Source: Kribbella jiaozuonensis (GTDB lineage Bacteria > Actinomycetota > Actinomycetes > Propionibacteriales > Kribbellaceae). From it: 64,000 bases of DNA. Within the stretch, counting starts at the first letter, position 1. Each line of letters opens with the position of its first letter. The position numbers and the translations under genes are program-made. The notes beneath the pieces were generated by a model, which saw only the letters and a list, made by a program, of their open reading frames with translations, searched no databases and had not been told where the DNA came from. Location: the NCBI RefSeq assembly GCF_005233875.1, contig NZ_SZPZ01000001.1:1488001-1552000 (forward strand), in the 5' to 3' direction. Shown here piece after piece: positions 51,935 through 60,920 of the stretch.

Positions 51935-52312
51935 CTAGAAGCTGTTGGGCCCGAAGCGGAGGATTGCTACCAGAGCCGTGAGGATCAGGATGACGATGTT
52001 GATCGCGATCGGCGGGAATTCCTTGCGGCGGCCGTGGGTGATGATGGCGCCGATCATGATCAGGGCGAGCCCGGTCGCGGCCAGCGGGACGAGGATCGGG
52101 GCGATGTCGAGGGCGGCGGGCAGGATCAGGCCGATCGCGCCCAGGACCTCGGCGGTGCCGATCAGTTTGATCGTGCGGGCGGAGAAGTCCTCGACCCATT
52201 TCATGTTCTGGTTGGCCAGCAGTTTGCGGCGGCTCTGGCTCAGCTTGGTTGCACCGGCGGCCAGGAAGAAGGCGGCCAGCACTCCGGCGACGATCCACAG
52301 AAAGACGTTCAT
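51935..52312 (-). CDS. DoxX family membrane protein
   Basis: A 125-residue protein with four membrane helices: FLWIVAGVLAAFFLAAGATKL, LIGTAEVLGAIGLILPAAL, LVPLAATGLALIMIGAIITH and INIVILILTALVAIL. The GATKL and GTAEVLGAIGL motifs are DoxX-like. It is divergent from a MarR gene whose operator-like repeats fill the 87-bp gap, so the MarR protein probably represses it. Confidence 0.85.
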   Translation of the reverse strand: MNVFLWIVAGVLAAFFLAAGATKLSQSRRKLLANQNMKWVEDFSARTIKLIGTAEVLGAIGLILPAALDIAPILVPLAATGLALIMIGAIITHGRRKEFPPIAINIVILILTALVAILRFGPNSF

Positions 52313-52331
52313 ATCCCACTCTCGGTTATCA

Positions 52332-52393
52332 GTTGACGCATCAACTCAACCGTAGAGGTTGTTGACTTGAAGCGTCAAGTAATCCGGTAGAAT
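52332..52393 (+). promoter_or_regulatory. MarR operator repeats and leaderless promoter
   Basis: Two palindromes lie between doxX-like and marR: GTTGA-CGCA-TCAAC (52332-52345) and ACTTGA-AGCG-TCAAGT (52365-52380). A -10 box TAGAAT (52388-52393) sits 6 nt before the marR ATG at 52400. Confidence 0.7.
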
Positions 52394-52399
52394 GGGGTC

Positions 52400-52870
52400 A
52401 TGGTGGGGGATGCGCGGTGGTTGGAGCCGGACGAGCTGGCGACGTGGATGTCGTTCGCGGCGCTGATGTTCAAGCTGCCCGGGGTGCTGGACTATCAGCT
52501 GCAGCGGGACTCCGGGCTGACACATTTCGAGTACCTGGTGCTCGCCGGGCTGTCCGAGTCGCCGGGGCGGTCGCGGCGGATGAGTGACCTGGCCGGCTTC
52601 GCGAACGGCTCGTTGTCGCGGCTCTCCCATGTGGTCAAGCGCCTCGAGCAGCGTGGTTTCGTCGAGCGCCGGCCCGCCGAGGACGACGGGCGGATCACCG
52701 TCGCCACCATCACCGACAGCGGCTACGAGTTCCTCGTCGCCGCCGCTCCGGGGCATGTCGCGACCGTTCGTGAGTACGTCGTCGACGTGCTGAGCCCGGA
52801 GCAACTGGCGCAGCTGAAGGACATCGCCGACACGATTCTGGCCAAGGTTGATCCAGGCAAGGACTGCTGA
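52400..52870 (+). CDS. MarR-family transcriptional regulator
   Basis: A 156-residue winged-helix regulator. LTHFEYLVLAGLSESPGRSRRMSDLAGFANGSLSRLSHVVKRLEQRGFVERRPAEDDGRITVATITDSG is the DNA-binding domain with its wing. It is divergent from the DoxX-like gene and reads from TAGAAT 6 nt upstream, so the mRNA should have no 5' leader. Autoregulation and control of the DoxX-like gene are inferred from the paired palindromes. Confidence 0.9.
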   Translation: MVGDARWLEPDELATWMSFAALMFKLPGVLDYQLQRDSGLTHFEYLVLAGLSESPGRSRRMSDLAGFANGSLSRLSHVVKRLEQRGFVERRPAEDDGRITVATITDSGYEFLVAAAPGHVATVREYVVDVLSPEQLAQLKDIADTILAKVDPGKDC

Positions 52871-52930
52871 CGTTCTCGCGGAGCGGGCAGGCGGAGGCGG
52901 CGGGATCGGCAGGCGGGGGAGAATGGGCCC

Positions 52931-54034
52931 GTGATCTTCGAGACCTCCAGCCGGTTGCCAGACTTCCCGTGGGACAAGCTCGCCCCTTACACGCAGAAGG
53001 CGGCCGAGCATCCCGACGGCATCGTCGACCTCTCCGTCGGCAGTCCGGTGGACCCGGTGCCCGAGCTGGTGAAGAAGGCGCTGGCCGACGCGGCGGACGC
53101 CCCGTCGTACCCGACGACCATCGGTACGTCGGCTGCACGGCAGGCGGCCGTGGACTGGATGGCCAGGCGTCTCGACGTGACCGGAGTGGACCCGAAGAGC
53201 GGCGTACTGCCGGTGATCGGCACCAAAGAGCTGATCATGATGCTGCCGACGCTGCTCGGCATCGGCGCGGGTGACACCGTTCTCATCCCGGACCTGGCGT
53301 ACCCGACGTACGAGGCGGGCGCTGCGCTCGCCCGCGCGACCAGCGAGCCGGTGGCGGACCCCACGACGTACGACGGGCCGGTGCGGGTCGCGTACCTGAA
53401 CTCGCCGCGCAATCCGTCCGGTGAGATCACCTCTCCGGACGAGCTGCGTCGTGCGGTCGAGTGGGCGCGGGCGAACGACGTACTGCTGGTCAGCGACGAG
53501 TGCTACACCGAGTTCGGCTGGGACGAGAAGCCGGTGTCCGTGCTGCATCCGGACGTGTCGGGCGGCAGCTTCGACAACCTGCTCGCGGTGCACTCGCTGT
53601 CCAAGCGGTCCAACCTGGCCGGGTACCGCGGTGGCTTCGTGGCCGGTGACCCGACCGTGGTGACCGAGCTGCTTGCCGTACGCAAGCACGCCGGGCTGAT
53701 GGTCCCGTCTCCGATCCAGGCGGCGATGGCGGCTGCCTTCGCGGACGACGTACACGTCGAGGAGCAGCGTGCGCGCTACCTCCGGCGGCGCGCGGTACTG
53801 CGGGATGCGCTGACCGATGCGGGCTGGGAGATCACGCTGTCCAACGGCGGGCTCTACCTGTGGGCGTCGCATCCGTCGTACGACGCGTACGGCTCGGTCG
53901 GGGCGCTGGCGGACAAGGGGATCCTGGTCGCTCCCGGTGCGTTCTACGGCACTGCCGGTGAGCGACACGTCCGGGTGGCGCTCACGGGGACCGACGAGCG
54001 CATCGATTCCGCGGTGAAGCGACTGCAGGAGTAA
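52931..54034 (+). CDS. dapC: N-succinyldiaminopimelate aminotransferase-like class I aminotransferase
   Basis: A 367-residue PLP enzyme. LPDFPWDKLAPYTQKAAEHPDGIVDLSVGSPVDPVP matches actinobacterial DapC starts; YLNSPRNPSGE, VSDECYTEFGW, and SLSKRSNLAGYRGGF (with the PLP lysine) are aminotransferase motifs. In lysine/diaminopimelate synthesis it would form N-succinyl-LL-DAP. GAGAAT lies 6 nt before GTG 52931. The usual fdxA neighbour is absent, so other amino-acid substrates remain possible. Confidence 0.82.
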   Translation: MIFETSSRLPDFPWDKLAPYTQKAAEHPDGIVDLSVGSPVDPVPELVKKALADAADAPSYPTTIGTSAARQAAVDWMARRLDVTGVDPKSGVLPVIGTKELIMMLPTLLGIGAGDTVLIPDLAYPTYEAGAALARATSEPVADPTTYDGPVRVAYLNSPRNPSGEITSPDELRRAVEWARANDVLLVSDECYTEFGWDEKPVSVLHPDVSGGSFDNLLAVHSLSKRSNLAGYRGGFVAGDPTVVTELLAVRKHAGLMVPSPIQAAMAAAFADDVHVEEQRARYLRRRAVLRDALTDAGWEITLSNGGLYLWASHPSYDAYGSVGALADKGILVAPGAFYGTAGERHVRVALTGTDERIDSAVKRLQE

Positions 54035-54120
54035 ACAAAGTCCGCACTCCCCTGTGACGTATCCCGGTGTGGCCGCCTCTTATAGGGGGTACGGGTGCTG
54101 TCAAGGGGAGGGTGAGGCGG

Positions 54121-55440
54121 ATGAGACGCTTCGTTGGGGTGGCTGTTGTGGTGCTGCTCGGGCTGGGGCCGGTGGGTGTCGCGCACGCGGACGACTCTCC
54201 GTCGCCGTCGATCACACCTTCATCGACACCAGCGTCGACACCGACGCCAACGCCTACACCCACGCCAACTCCCACGCCGACCCCCAAACCGGCGGCGACT
54301 CCCGCGGCGGCCTGGTCGATCACGCTCGACCAGCCGGCGGCGTCCTGGGAGGACAAGCCGACGGTCTTCACCGGCAAGATCAGCCAGCCGATCACCGGGT
54401 CGTACATCACCCTCTGGCAGCGCGTCCCCGGCGCCTGGGTGCTGCGCGGGTCGACCCGCACGACGGCCGGCGGCGTGTACAGGTTCAACTACGTCTCCGC
54501 GTACACCGGGACCTGGGCGTTCCGCACGATGATCGGGGTGAAGGCGGAGACGGCGCTCGCGATCTCGGCGTACCGGACCGTGCCAATCCAGGACCGGAAG
54601 ATCCTGATCAACACGCCCGCTGCCTGGTACGCCACGCTGACCGGTGTCTCGGTCACCGGCCGGATGGTGCCGGCCGAGCCGGGCAAGGAGCTCGCGCTGC
54701 AGAGCTATCTCGGCAGCGGCAAGTGGCAGCTGCTGAACATCGGGGTCATGGATGCCAAGGGCAACTTCCGGCTCCGGGTGCCCGACGACCTGCCCGCTAC
54801 CCGGACGGTGCGCGTCGTCACCCGGTACGTCAGTCAGGCCGCAATGGAGTACTCCGGCCTGGCGACGATCGTCATCAAGGCGGCCCTCAACCCCAAGGTG
54901 TACGCCGTCTCCGCCGCGATGGTGCCGAACACGTACCGGGCCGGCTGTCCGGTCGCACCGGCGTCGCTGCGGCTGCTGCAACTGAACTACTGGGGTTTCG
55001 ACGGCCACGTGCACCGCGGCGAGCTGATCCTGCGGGACGCTGCCGTGGCGAAGATGATCACGGTCTGGACCACGACGTTCGCGTCGAAGTTCCCGATCCG
55101 GCAGATGCGGCGGGTGGACGTGTTCGGCGGCAGTGACGTGAAGTCGATGGCGGCGGACAACACGTCGGCGTTCAACTGCCGGCGGGTGACGGGTGATCCG
55201 TACTCGCTGTCGCCACACTCGTACGGGTGGGCGATCGACATCAACACCGTGGAGAACCCGTACCTGGCCGCGAACGGCGTCTGGTACCCGTCGAACGGGC
55301 TGGCGTACCGCACGCGTACGCCGGCGCGTCCGGGGATGCTGTTCGCGAGCAGCGTGCCGACGAAGGCGCTGGTCGGCCAGGGGTACTTCTGGGGCGCAGG
55401 CTGGGCCAAGCCCGACTACCAGCACTTCGAGCCGAAGTGA
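54121..55440 (+). CDS. secreted D-alanyl-D-alanine carboxypeptidase-like M15 peptidase
   Basis: A 439-residue exported protein. A signal peptide (residues 1-~23) precedes a Ser/Thr/Pro linker rich in TP repeats and a middle region of beta-structure. The catalytic M15 domain is at ~280-439: the zinc/catalytic residues lie in SPHSYGWAIDIN (His366, Asp373) and in the terminal QHFE (His435). Such enzymes trim peptidoglycan stem peptides. ATG 54121 follows GGGGAGGGTGAGG. The stop overlaps the following lipoprotein gene. Confidence 0.85.
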   Translation: MRRFVGVAVVVLLGLGPVGVAHADDSPSPSITPSSTPASTPTPTPTPTPTPTPTPKPAATPAAAWSITLDQPAASWEDKPTVFTGKISQPITGSYITLWQRVPGAWVLRGSTRTTAGGVYRFNYVSAYTGTWAFRTMIGVKAETALAISAYRTVPIQDRKILINTPAAWYATLTGVSVTGRMVPAEPGKELALQSYLGSGKWQLLNIGVMDAKGNFRLRVPDDLPATRTVRVVTRYVSQAAMEYSGLATIVIKAALNPKVYAVSAAMVPNTYRAGCPVAPASLRLLQLNYWGFDGHVHRGELILRDAAVAKMITVWTTTFASKFPIRQMRRVDVFGGSDVKSMAADNTSAFNCRRVTGDPYSLSPHSYGWAIDINTVENPYLAANGVWYPSNGLAYRTRTPARPGMLFASSVPTKALVGQGYFWGAGWAKPDYQHFEPK

Positions 55441-56225
55441 AACGCGTAGTCGTCGCTGGAGTGCTGGCGGTAGTGCTGGCGGGGTGCAGTTCGAACTCGG
55501 CGGCCCAGCAGCCTGCGCCGGGTGTTGTCCAGCGATCCGCGTCGCCGGTCATCCCCAGCACGGTCGGCGGGACGGTGCCGGTGCCGCCCGCGACCATGAG
55601 CACCGCTAAGCCGACAGATGCGGCCGTTCCGCCGGAGGTGCCGGAGCAGGCGACCGCACCGCCGCCCGCCAACGCCGGACCGCTCACCGCTCGCAACCTG
55701 CCGACTCCTGACAAGCTCGGCGCCGGCTGGAAGACCTACACCGACCCAGGTGGCGCGGAGGCTGGTTTCATCGGCAACAACACCTGGACCCGCCGCCGCG
55801 ACCCCCACCAAGCCTCCTACGAAGCCCTGCCCTCCGGCTGCGCAGGCAAGCCCGTCACCGGATCGCTCCCGATCCCCGCCTACGCCCTGACCGGTAGCTA
55901 CCGCACCGCCGACGCCCAGCCGGCCACAACTCTTCTCCTGCGGTTCAAAGGCTCTGCGCAGGCGGCTGACTACTACGCCGGCTATCAGGCCCGGATGAAG
56001 TCCTGCGGCTCCGGCGGCGACCTCTCCGTCAAACAGCTCTGGACTGCCGCCACAGCCGCTGCCGTGTCCCGCGCGTACGCAGGAGCCGAGTCCTACGTCG
56101 ACCTCTCCGTGGTCGATGGCTCGACCGTCGCTCTCCTGGCAACCACCTCCGCCACCCCGGATCAGCAGGCTGCCTGGGCGCGCGGCGTCGTACCAGCCCT
56201 GGAAGAGGTCATAGATAGATCCTGA
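55437..56225 (+). CDS. lipoprotein of unknown function
   Basis: A 262-residue protein starting VKRVVVAGVLAVVLAGC, a lipoprotein signal with the lipobox cysteine at residue 17. A long Pro/Ala/Val linker (to ~85) precedes a globular domain with GAGWKTYTDPGG and four cysteines. GTG 55437 overlaps the peptidase stop (GTGA), so the two envelope proteins are made together. The domain resembles sensor-like exported domains of actinobacteria, but I cannot assign a function. Confidence 0.7.
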   Translation: MKRVVVAGVLAVVLAGCSSNSAAQQPAPGVVQRSASPVIPSTVGGTVPVPPATMSTAKPTDAAVPPEVPEQATAPPPANAGPLTARNLPTPDKLGAGWKTYTDPGGAEAGFIGNNTWTRRRDPHQASYEALPSGCAGKPVTGSLPIPAYALTGSYRTADAQPATTLLLRFKGSAQAADYYAGYQARMKSCGSGGDLSVKQLWTAATAAAVSRAYAGAESYVDLSVVDGSTVALLATTSATPDQQAAWARGVVPALEEVIDRS

Positions 56226-56236
56226 AGTCCCCCCGC

Positions 56237-56259
56237 TTCGGCGCCGGAGGCGCCGAAGT
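56237..56259. terminator. hairpin ending the peptidase-lipoprotein operon
   Basis: CTTCGGCGCC and GGCGCCGAAG pair (10 bp) around GGA, 12 nt after the lipoprotein stop. There is no long U-tract, as is common for terminators in high-GC genomes. Confidence 0.65.
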
Positions 56260-56291
56260 CCCTCCTGCAAGCGATTCCCACAGAAGTTGTA

Positions 56292-56320
56292 TTACCTTTC
56301 AGTATTTCGTGACCTACACT
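56292..56320 (+). promoter_or_regulatory. leaderless promoter of the aldolase-oxidase operon
   Basis: TTACCT (56292-56297) and TACACT (56315-56320) are 17 bp apart in an AT-rich patch. The -10 box ends 6 nt before ATG 56327, so transcription should begin at or next to the start codon. Confidence 0.6.
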
Positions 56321-56326
56321 CCGGTT

Positions 56327-57493
56327 ATGGGTGACTTCGACCGGTATGCCCGCCTGACCGCGGGCCTCGATGCGCCGTACGCGGTGATCGATCTCGACGC
56401 CTTCCGGCGGAACGCGGACGATCTGGTCCGCCGCGCAGGCGGTACGCCGATCCGGATCGCCTCCAAGTCGGTCCGTTGTCGCGCCCTGATCGCCGCCGCG
56501 CTCGAGCGCCCCGGCTTCCACGGCGTGATGAGCTACGCACTCCCCGAGGCGCTCTGGCTCGCGCGCAACGGCGTCGACGACATCCTCCTCGGCTACCCGA
56601 CCACCAACCGCACCGCTCTGCGCGAGCTCTCCGAGGACCCCGAAGCGGCCGGCCGGATCACGCTGATGATCGATTCGCCCGAGCACCTCGCGTACATCAA
56701 GGCAGCCGCGACCGGCACCGCCCGGATCCAGGTCTGCCTCGACGTCGACGCCTCGCTCCGCGTCTTCGGCCAGCATCTCGGTGTACGCCGTTCGCCGCTG
56801 CGGACACCCGCCGACGTCGCGGCCCTCGCCCGGACCGTCGCCGCCGACGACTCGTTCGAGCTGACCGGCGTGATGTTCTACGAGGCCCAGATCGCCGGCC
56901 TGCCCGACACGTCGCCGGCAGTCCGCTGGGTCAAGCGGCGTTCGGCTGCCGAGCTCGCCGATCGCCGTGGCGCGGTCGTTGACGCGGTCAAGCAGGTCGC
57001 GGCGCTCCGGATCGTCAACAGCGGCGGCACCGGCAGCCTGGAGATCAGCAGCGCCGACCCGTCGGTCACCGAGGTCACTGCCGGCTCCGGTCTCTACGGC
57101 CCGACCCTCTTCGACAAGTACGACATCTTTCAGCCGGAGCACGCGATGGCGTACGCCCTGGACGTCGTACGCCGTCCCGCGCCCCGCATCGCCACGCTCT
57201 TCGGCGGCGGTTACGTCGCGTCGGGGCCGGCGAAGAAGTCGCGGTTGCCCTTGCCTGCTTGGCCGTCCGGCCTGAAGCTGCTCGGCACCGAAGGCGCCGG
57301 TGAGGTGCAGACTCCGGTCCAGGGACAATCAGCCGATCGGCTGAATCTCGGCGACAGAGTATGGATGCGCTACGCGAAGGCAGGCGAGATGCTGGAGCGG
57401 TTCGACGTCGTGCACGCGATCGGCTCGGACGGGTCGAGTGATGAGGTGAAAGAACTCCTCACCTACCGCGGCGAAGGGAAGAACTTCGGATGA
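56327..57493 (+). CDS. alanine-racemase-fold PLP enzyme (amino acid deaminase/D-threonine aldolase type)
   Basis: A 388-residue type III PLP enzyme. APYAVIDLDAFRRNADDLVRRAGGTPIRIASKSVRC contains the PLP lysine (ASKS) in the barrel domain. VCLDVDASLRVFG, GVMFYEAQIAG, IVNSGGTGSLEISS and a C-terminal domain with NLGDRVWMRYAKAGEMLERFDVVH follow. Relatives cleave or deaminate D-hydroxy-amino acids. It overlaps the lactone oxidase start (ATGA), so the two may act in one pathway. Confidence 0.83.
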   Translation: MGDFDRYARLTAGLDAPYAVIDLDAFRRNADDLVRRAGGTPIRIASKSVRCRALIAAALERPGFHGVMSYALPEALWLARNGVDDILLGYPTTNRTALRELSEDPEAAGRITLMIDSPEHLAYIKAAATGTARIQVCLDVDASLRVFGQHLGVRRSPLRTPADVAALARTVAADDSFELTGVMFYEAQIAGLPDTSPAVRWVKRRSAAELADRRGAVVDAVKQVAALRIVNSGGTGSLEISSADPSVTEVTAGSGLYGPTLFDKYDIFQPEHAMAYALDVVRRPAPRIATLFGGGYVASGPAKKSRLPLPAWPSGLKLLGTEGAGEVQTPVQGQSADRLNLGDRVWMRYAKAGEMLERFDVVHAIGSDGSSDEVKELLTYRGEGKNFG

Positions 57494-58788
57494 GCACCTG
57501 GCGGAACTGGTCCGGCACCGAGTCGGCGACCGGGATCGACACCCTGCGCCCGCGGTCGACCGACGAGCTCGCGGCTGCGGTCAAGTCCGCCGCCGAGCAG
57601 GGCAAGAAGCTCAAGGCGGTCGGCTCGGGGCACTCGTTCACAGGCTGTTCGGTGCCGCAAGGGGTGATGATCCGTCTCGACGGGCTGTCCGCGATCACGC
57701 ATGCCGACCAGGCGTCCGGCCGGGTGACGGTCGGCGCGGGCACCGGCCTGCGGAAGCTCAACGCAGGCCTGGCTGCATTCGACCTCGCGATGGCGAACCT
57801 CGGCGACATCGACAAGCAGACGATCTCCGGAGCGATCTCCACCGGCACGCACGGCACCGGCGCGCGGCTCGGCGGGCTGGCCACGCAGGTCGTCGCTCTC
57901 GACCTGGTCACAGCGGACGGCTCGGTGCTGCATTGCTCGCCGGAGGAGAATCCGGACATCTTCGCCGCGGCCCGGGTCTCGGTCGGCGCGCTCGGCGTGA
58001 TCAGCTCGCTGACCCTGCAGTGCGTGCCGGCATTCCTGCTGCGCGCGCAGGAGATGCCGCTGCCGCTGGCCGAAGTACTCGACGGGTTCGATGAGCTTGC
58101 TGAGGGCAACGATCACTTCGAGTTCTACTGGTTCCCACATACCGACATCGCGCTGACCAAGCGCAACAACCGGGTCGCCGCGGGCGTCGACGCGTCGCCG
58201 GTCGGCCGGATCCGCGGGTGGGTCGACGACGAGCTGCTGTCCAACAAGGTCTTCGAGCTGACGAACCGGCTCGCAGTACGAAGGCCCGCGATGGTTCCGC
58301 GTATCAACCAGCTCGCCTCGCGTGCGCTGTCGGCCCGGGAGTACGTCGATTCGTCGTACAAGGTGTTCTGTTCCGAGCGCAACGTGATCTTCCGCGAGTC
58401 GGAGTACGCCGTACCGCGGGAGCACGTGGTCGAGGTGATCCGCCGGCTGCGGGACTGGATCGACACGTCGGGGTCGCGGATCCCGTTCCCGATCGAGGTC
58501 CGGGTGGCTGCGCCGGACGACATCTGGCTGTCCACTGCGTCCGGGCGCGAGACGGCGTACATCGCGATCCATCAGTACCACCGGTTGCCGCACGATCCGT
58601 ACTTCCAGGCGTTCGAAGACATCGTCGCCGAGTACGACGGGCGGCCGCACTGGGGCAAGCTGCACACGCTCACCGCGACCGACCTGCGAGCGCGGTACCC
58701 GCACTTCGACGACTTCCTCGCTGTGCGCGACCGCCTGGACCCGCAACGGACCTTCGAGAACGCCTACACCCGTCAAGTCTTCGGCTGA
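57490..58788 (+). CDS. D-arabinono-1,4-lactone oxidase family FAD enzyme
   Basis: A 432-residue VAO-type oxidase. TWRNWSGTESATG, KAVGSGHSFTGC (His48 is the likely covalent FAD site), DIDKQTISGAISTGTHGTG, SVGALGVISSLTLQC and the end RPHWGKLH, then DPQRTFENAYTRQVFG are typical of gulono/arabinono-lactone oxidases. It oxidises an aldono-lactone or related sugar with O2. It is distinct from the alditol oxidase at 6.2 kb. The start is fixed by the ATGA overlap. Confidence 0.88.
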   Translation: MSTWRNWSGTESATGIDTLRPRSTDELAAAVKSAAEQGKKLKAVGSGHSFTGCSVPQGVMIRLDGLSAITHADQASGRVTVGAGTGLRKLNAGLAAFDLAMANLGDIDKQTISGAISTGTHGTGARLGGLATQVVALDLVTADGSVLHCSPEENPDIFAAARVSVGALGVISSLTLQCVPAFLLRAQEMPLPLAEVLDGFDELAEGNDHFEFYWFPHTDIALTKRNNRVAAGVDASPVGRIRGWVDDELLSNKVFELTNRLAVRRPAMVPRINQLASRALSAREYVDSSYKVFCSERNVIFRESEYAVPREHVVEVIRRLRDWIDTSGSRIPFPIEVRVAAPDDIWLSTASGRETAYIAIHQYHRLPHDPYFQAFEDIVAEYDGRPHWGKLHTLTATDLRARYPHFDDFLAVRDRLDPQRTFENAYTRQVFG

Positions 58789-58815
58789 TGCTTCGGCGGG
58801 CGATAGCCTGCGGGC

Positions 58816-59535
58816 ATGAATGCTGCGGAGGGGCTCGAGCCATTGGCCGAGGATTGGCAGAAGGCGCTGGCGATTGTCGCGCATCCGGATGATCTCGAGT
58901 GGGGATCGGCGGCCGCGATCGCGCGCTGGACCGGCCAGGGGAAGCAGATCGCGTACTGCCTGCTGACGTCCGGCGAGGCGGGGATCGACGGCGTCGACCC
59001 GGCCGAGTGCGGACCGCTGCGGGAAGCGGAGGAGATCGAGTCGGCCCAGATCGTCGGGGTGTCGTCGGTCGAGTTCCTCGGCCAGCCCGACGGGACGATC
59101 GAGTACGGCGTACCGCTGCGGCGCCTCATCGCCGCCGCGATCCGGCGGCACCAGCCCGAGATCGTCATCACCGGCAACTTCCGCGACACCTGGGACGGCG
59201 ACGTCGCGCTGAACCAGGCCGACCACATCAACACCGGCCGGGCGACGATCGACGCGGTCCGGGACGCCGCCAACCGGTGGATCTTCCCGGACGCCGGCGA
59301 CAAGTGGGACGGCGTACGGCAGGTCTGGGCGGCCGGCTCACCCAACTCGCGGCACGGCGTGGACACGACCGACACCTTCGACCTCGGCCTGCAGTCGTTG
59401 AAAGCGCACCAGGCCTACATCGACGGGCTGAACCGCGCGTTCGACCCGGAGGAGTTCCTCGAGGGCGTCTCGCGTCCGACCGGCACTCAGCTCGGGACGA
59501 AGTTCGGCGCGCGGTTCGAGGTCTTCACTCCGTAG
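58816..59535 (+). CDS. PIG-L family deacetylase
   Basis: A 239-residue zinc hydrolase of the LmbE/MshB group. AIVAHPDDLEWG gives the AHPDD metal motif (residues 22-26), and NQADHINTGRATIDAVRDAAN carries the third metal ligand (xxDHxxxG). Relatives remove acetyl groups from N-acetylglucosamine conjugates such as mycothiol precursors. TAGCCT lies 6 nt before ATG 58816. It follows the lactone oxidase by 27 nt. It overlaps the next minus-strand gene by 11 nt. Confidence 0.9.
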   Translation: MNAAEGLEPLAEDWQKALAIVAHPDDLEWGSAAAIARWTGQGKQIAYCLLTSGEAGIDGVDPAECGPLREAEEIESAQIVGVSSVEFLGQPDGTIEYGVPLRRLIAAAIRRHQPEIVITGNFRDTWDGDVALNQADHINTGRATIDAVRDAANRWIFPDAGDKWDGVRQVWAAGSPNSRHGVDTTDTFDLGLQSLKAHQAYIDGLNRAFDPEEFLEGVSRPTGTQLGTKFGARFEVFTP

Positions 59536-59941
59536 GGAGGTCGCGCGCGGCCTTCAGGTGCGGAGGCATCGGCTTCGGGTGCCGCGGCTCACGGTCGCCG
59601 GCGGTGCCCGGGCCGGGCGGGTTGCCCGGGCCGACCCACGAGCGGACCAGCGCACGGCCGCCCTTGCGGGTCATCCGGTGCAGGTCGATCTGCTGGACCT
59701 GATTGGCCGGGATGCCGAGCTGGGCCAGGCTACGGTTCGCCATCGCGCACGCGGCGTCGTGCTTGCGCGGCGAGAGGTTCTGCTGGAGGACGATCGCGAT
59801 CGTCCCGTCGGGGAGGTCCTCGACCCGCTGGAACCGCATGCCCTTGTCGAGTGACCAGGACTTGAGGGCGAGCTCGAGGTAGTCGGAATCGGACAGTCGT
59901 CGATCGGTCTTCGCGCGCGCAACCACTTCGTAACGGGCCAT
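59525..59941 (-). CDS. hypothetical protein, conserved-looking
   Basis: A 138-residue protein that I do not recognise. The N-terminal ~100 residues form a compact alpha/beta pattern (MARYEVVARAKTDRRLSDSDYLELALKSWSLDKGMRFQRVEDLPDGTIAIVLQQNLSPRKHDAACAMANRSLAQLGI), and the tail is Pro/Gly-rich. No catalytic motif is visible. GATGAT lies 6 nt before the ATG. Confidence 0.55.
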   Translation of the reverse strand: MARYEVVARAKTDRRLSDSDYLELALKSWSLDKGMRFQRVEDLPDGTIAIVLQQNLSPRKHDAACAMANRSLAQLGIPANQVQQIDLHRMTRKGGRALVRSWVGPGNPPGPGTAGDREPRHPKPMPPHLKAARDLPTE

Positions 59942-59980
59942 ATCCCGATCATCCGTCGGCCGACCGACGTTTTCCAGGAA

Positions 59981-60910
59981 TCAATGGAGTGCGTTGATCG
60001 CCGCGGCCACCTCGGTCGGGTTGGAGATCAGCGTGAGGTGGTTGGCGTTCGGGATCAGCGTCGGCGCGGGGGCGCCGATGCGGGTCGCGGTCTCGGTCGC
60101 GTTGCCGCCGTTGGTGTCGAGCGCGCCGAACACGACCGACTTCGGGATCGGCAGATCGCGCAGTTTGGCCAGGCGATCAGCCGAAACGGCCGGGATTCCA
60201 TGTGCGGTCATCTGCCACACCGCCTTCTCGGCCCCTGGCTGCCGGAACGGGCGGGTCCAGTCGTCGACGTTCATCGCCGGGCAGTCGGGGGAGCAGACGC
60301 TGTTGTAGATCTTCTTCAGCAGCCACCCCTGGTCGAGCACCAGCCGGAACAACGAGGTGCGGTACGGCGGAACGATCAGCCAGCGTGGCGGCCCGGCCTG
60401 CCCGCCCGGCAACGGCAGCGCGTCACCGTCGAGGAACATGATCCCGGCCATCCGGCTCGGCGCCTCCAACGTCGCCTCGGCGACGACGCCCGCACCGAGC
60501 GAGTGCCCGACCAGGATCGGCCGCGGTTCACCCGGCCCGCTGAGGTGCATCGCCTCCAGGAACCCGAGCAGTTGCGCCGCGAGATGCTCGACCGTGTACA
60601 GCGCTTTGCGCTCGGAGTACCCGTAGCCGGTGATGTCGTACGCGTACACGCGGTGGTTCGTCGCAAGCAGCGGGACGAGGCGCGACCAGGTGTCGACGGA
60701 TTCCGCTGCGCCGTGGACCAGTACGACGGGTGTGCCCGACGTACCCCAGGTTTCGTAGCGGGTGTTGATGTCGCCGGTCTGCACGTACTTCAGCCCGGGA
60801 GGCGGTGCGGCGGTCCCGTTGGTGGCGAGGTTGTAACCGAGCGATGCCGCGGTGACGATCAGCCAGAGCCCGAGAAGTCCCAGGACCCCCCGCCACAGGA
60901 ACCGTTTCAC
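59981..60910 (-). CDS. membrane-anchored alpha/beta hydrolase
   Basis: A 309-residue protein. An N-terminal membrane segment (FLWRGVLGLLGLWLIVTAASLGYNL) is followed by a hydrolase domain with VVLVHGAAESVDTW (oxyanion loop), AYDITGYGYSERK, the nucleophile elbow GHSLGAG, FGALDTNGG and the histidine in PNANHLTLI. Two cysteines (CSPDC) lie in the lid region and suggest an extracytoplasmic location. The GTG start is 10 nt after the preceding minus-strand gene. Confidence 0.82.
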   Translation of the reverse strand: MKRFLWRGVLGLLGLWLIVTAASLGYNLATNGTAAPPPGLKYVQTGDINTRYETWGTSGTPVVLVHGAAESVDTWSRLVPLLATNHRVYAYDITGYGYSERKALYTVEHLAAQLLGFLEAMHLSGPGEPRPILVGHSLGAGVVAEATLEAPSRMAGIMFLDGDALPLPGGQAGPPRWLIVPPYRTSLFRLVLDQGWLLKKIYNSVCSPDCPAMNVDDWTRPFRQPGAEKAVWQMTAHGIPAVSADRLAKLRDLPIPKSVVFGALDTNGGNATETATRIGAPAPTLIPNANHLTLISNPTEVAAAINALH

Positions 60911-60920
60911 GCCCCCAGTG

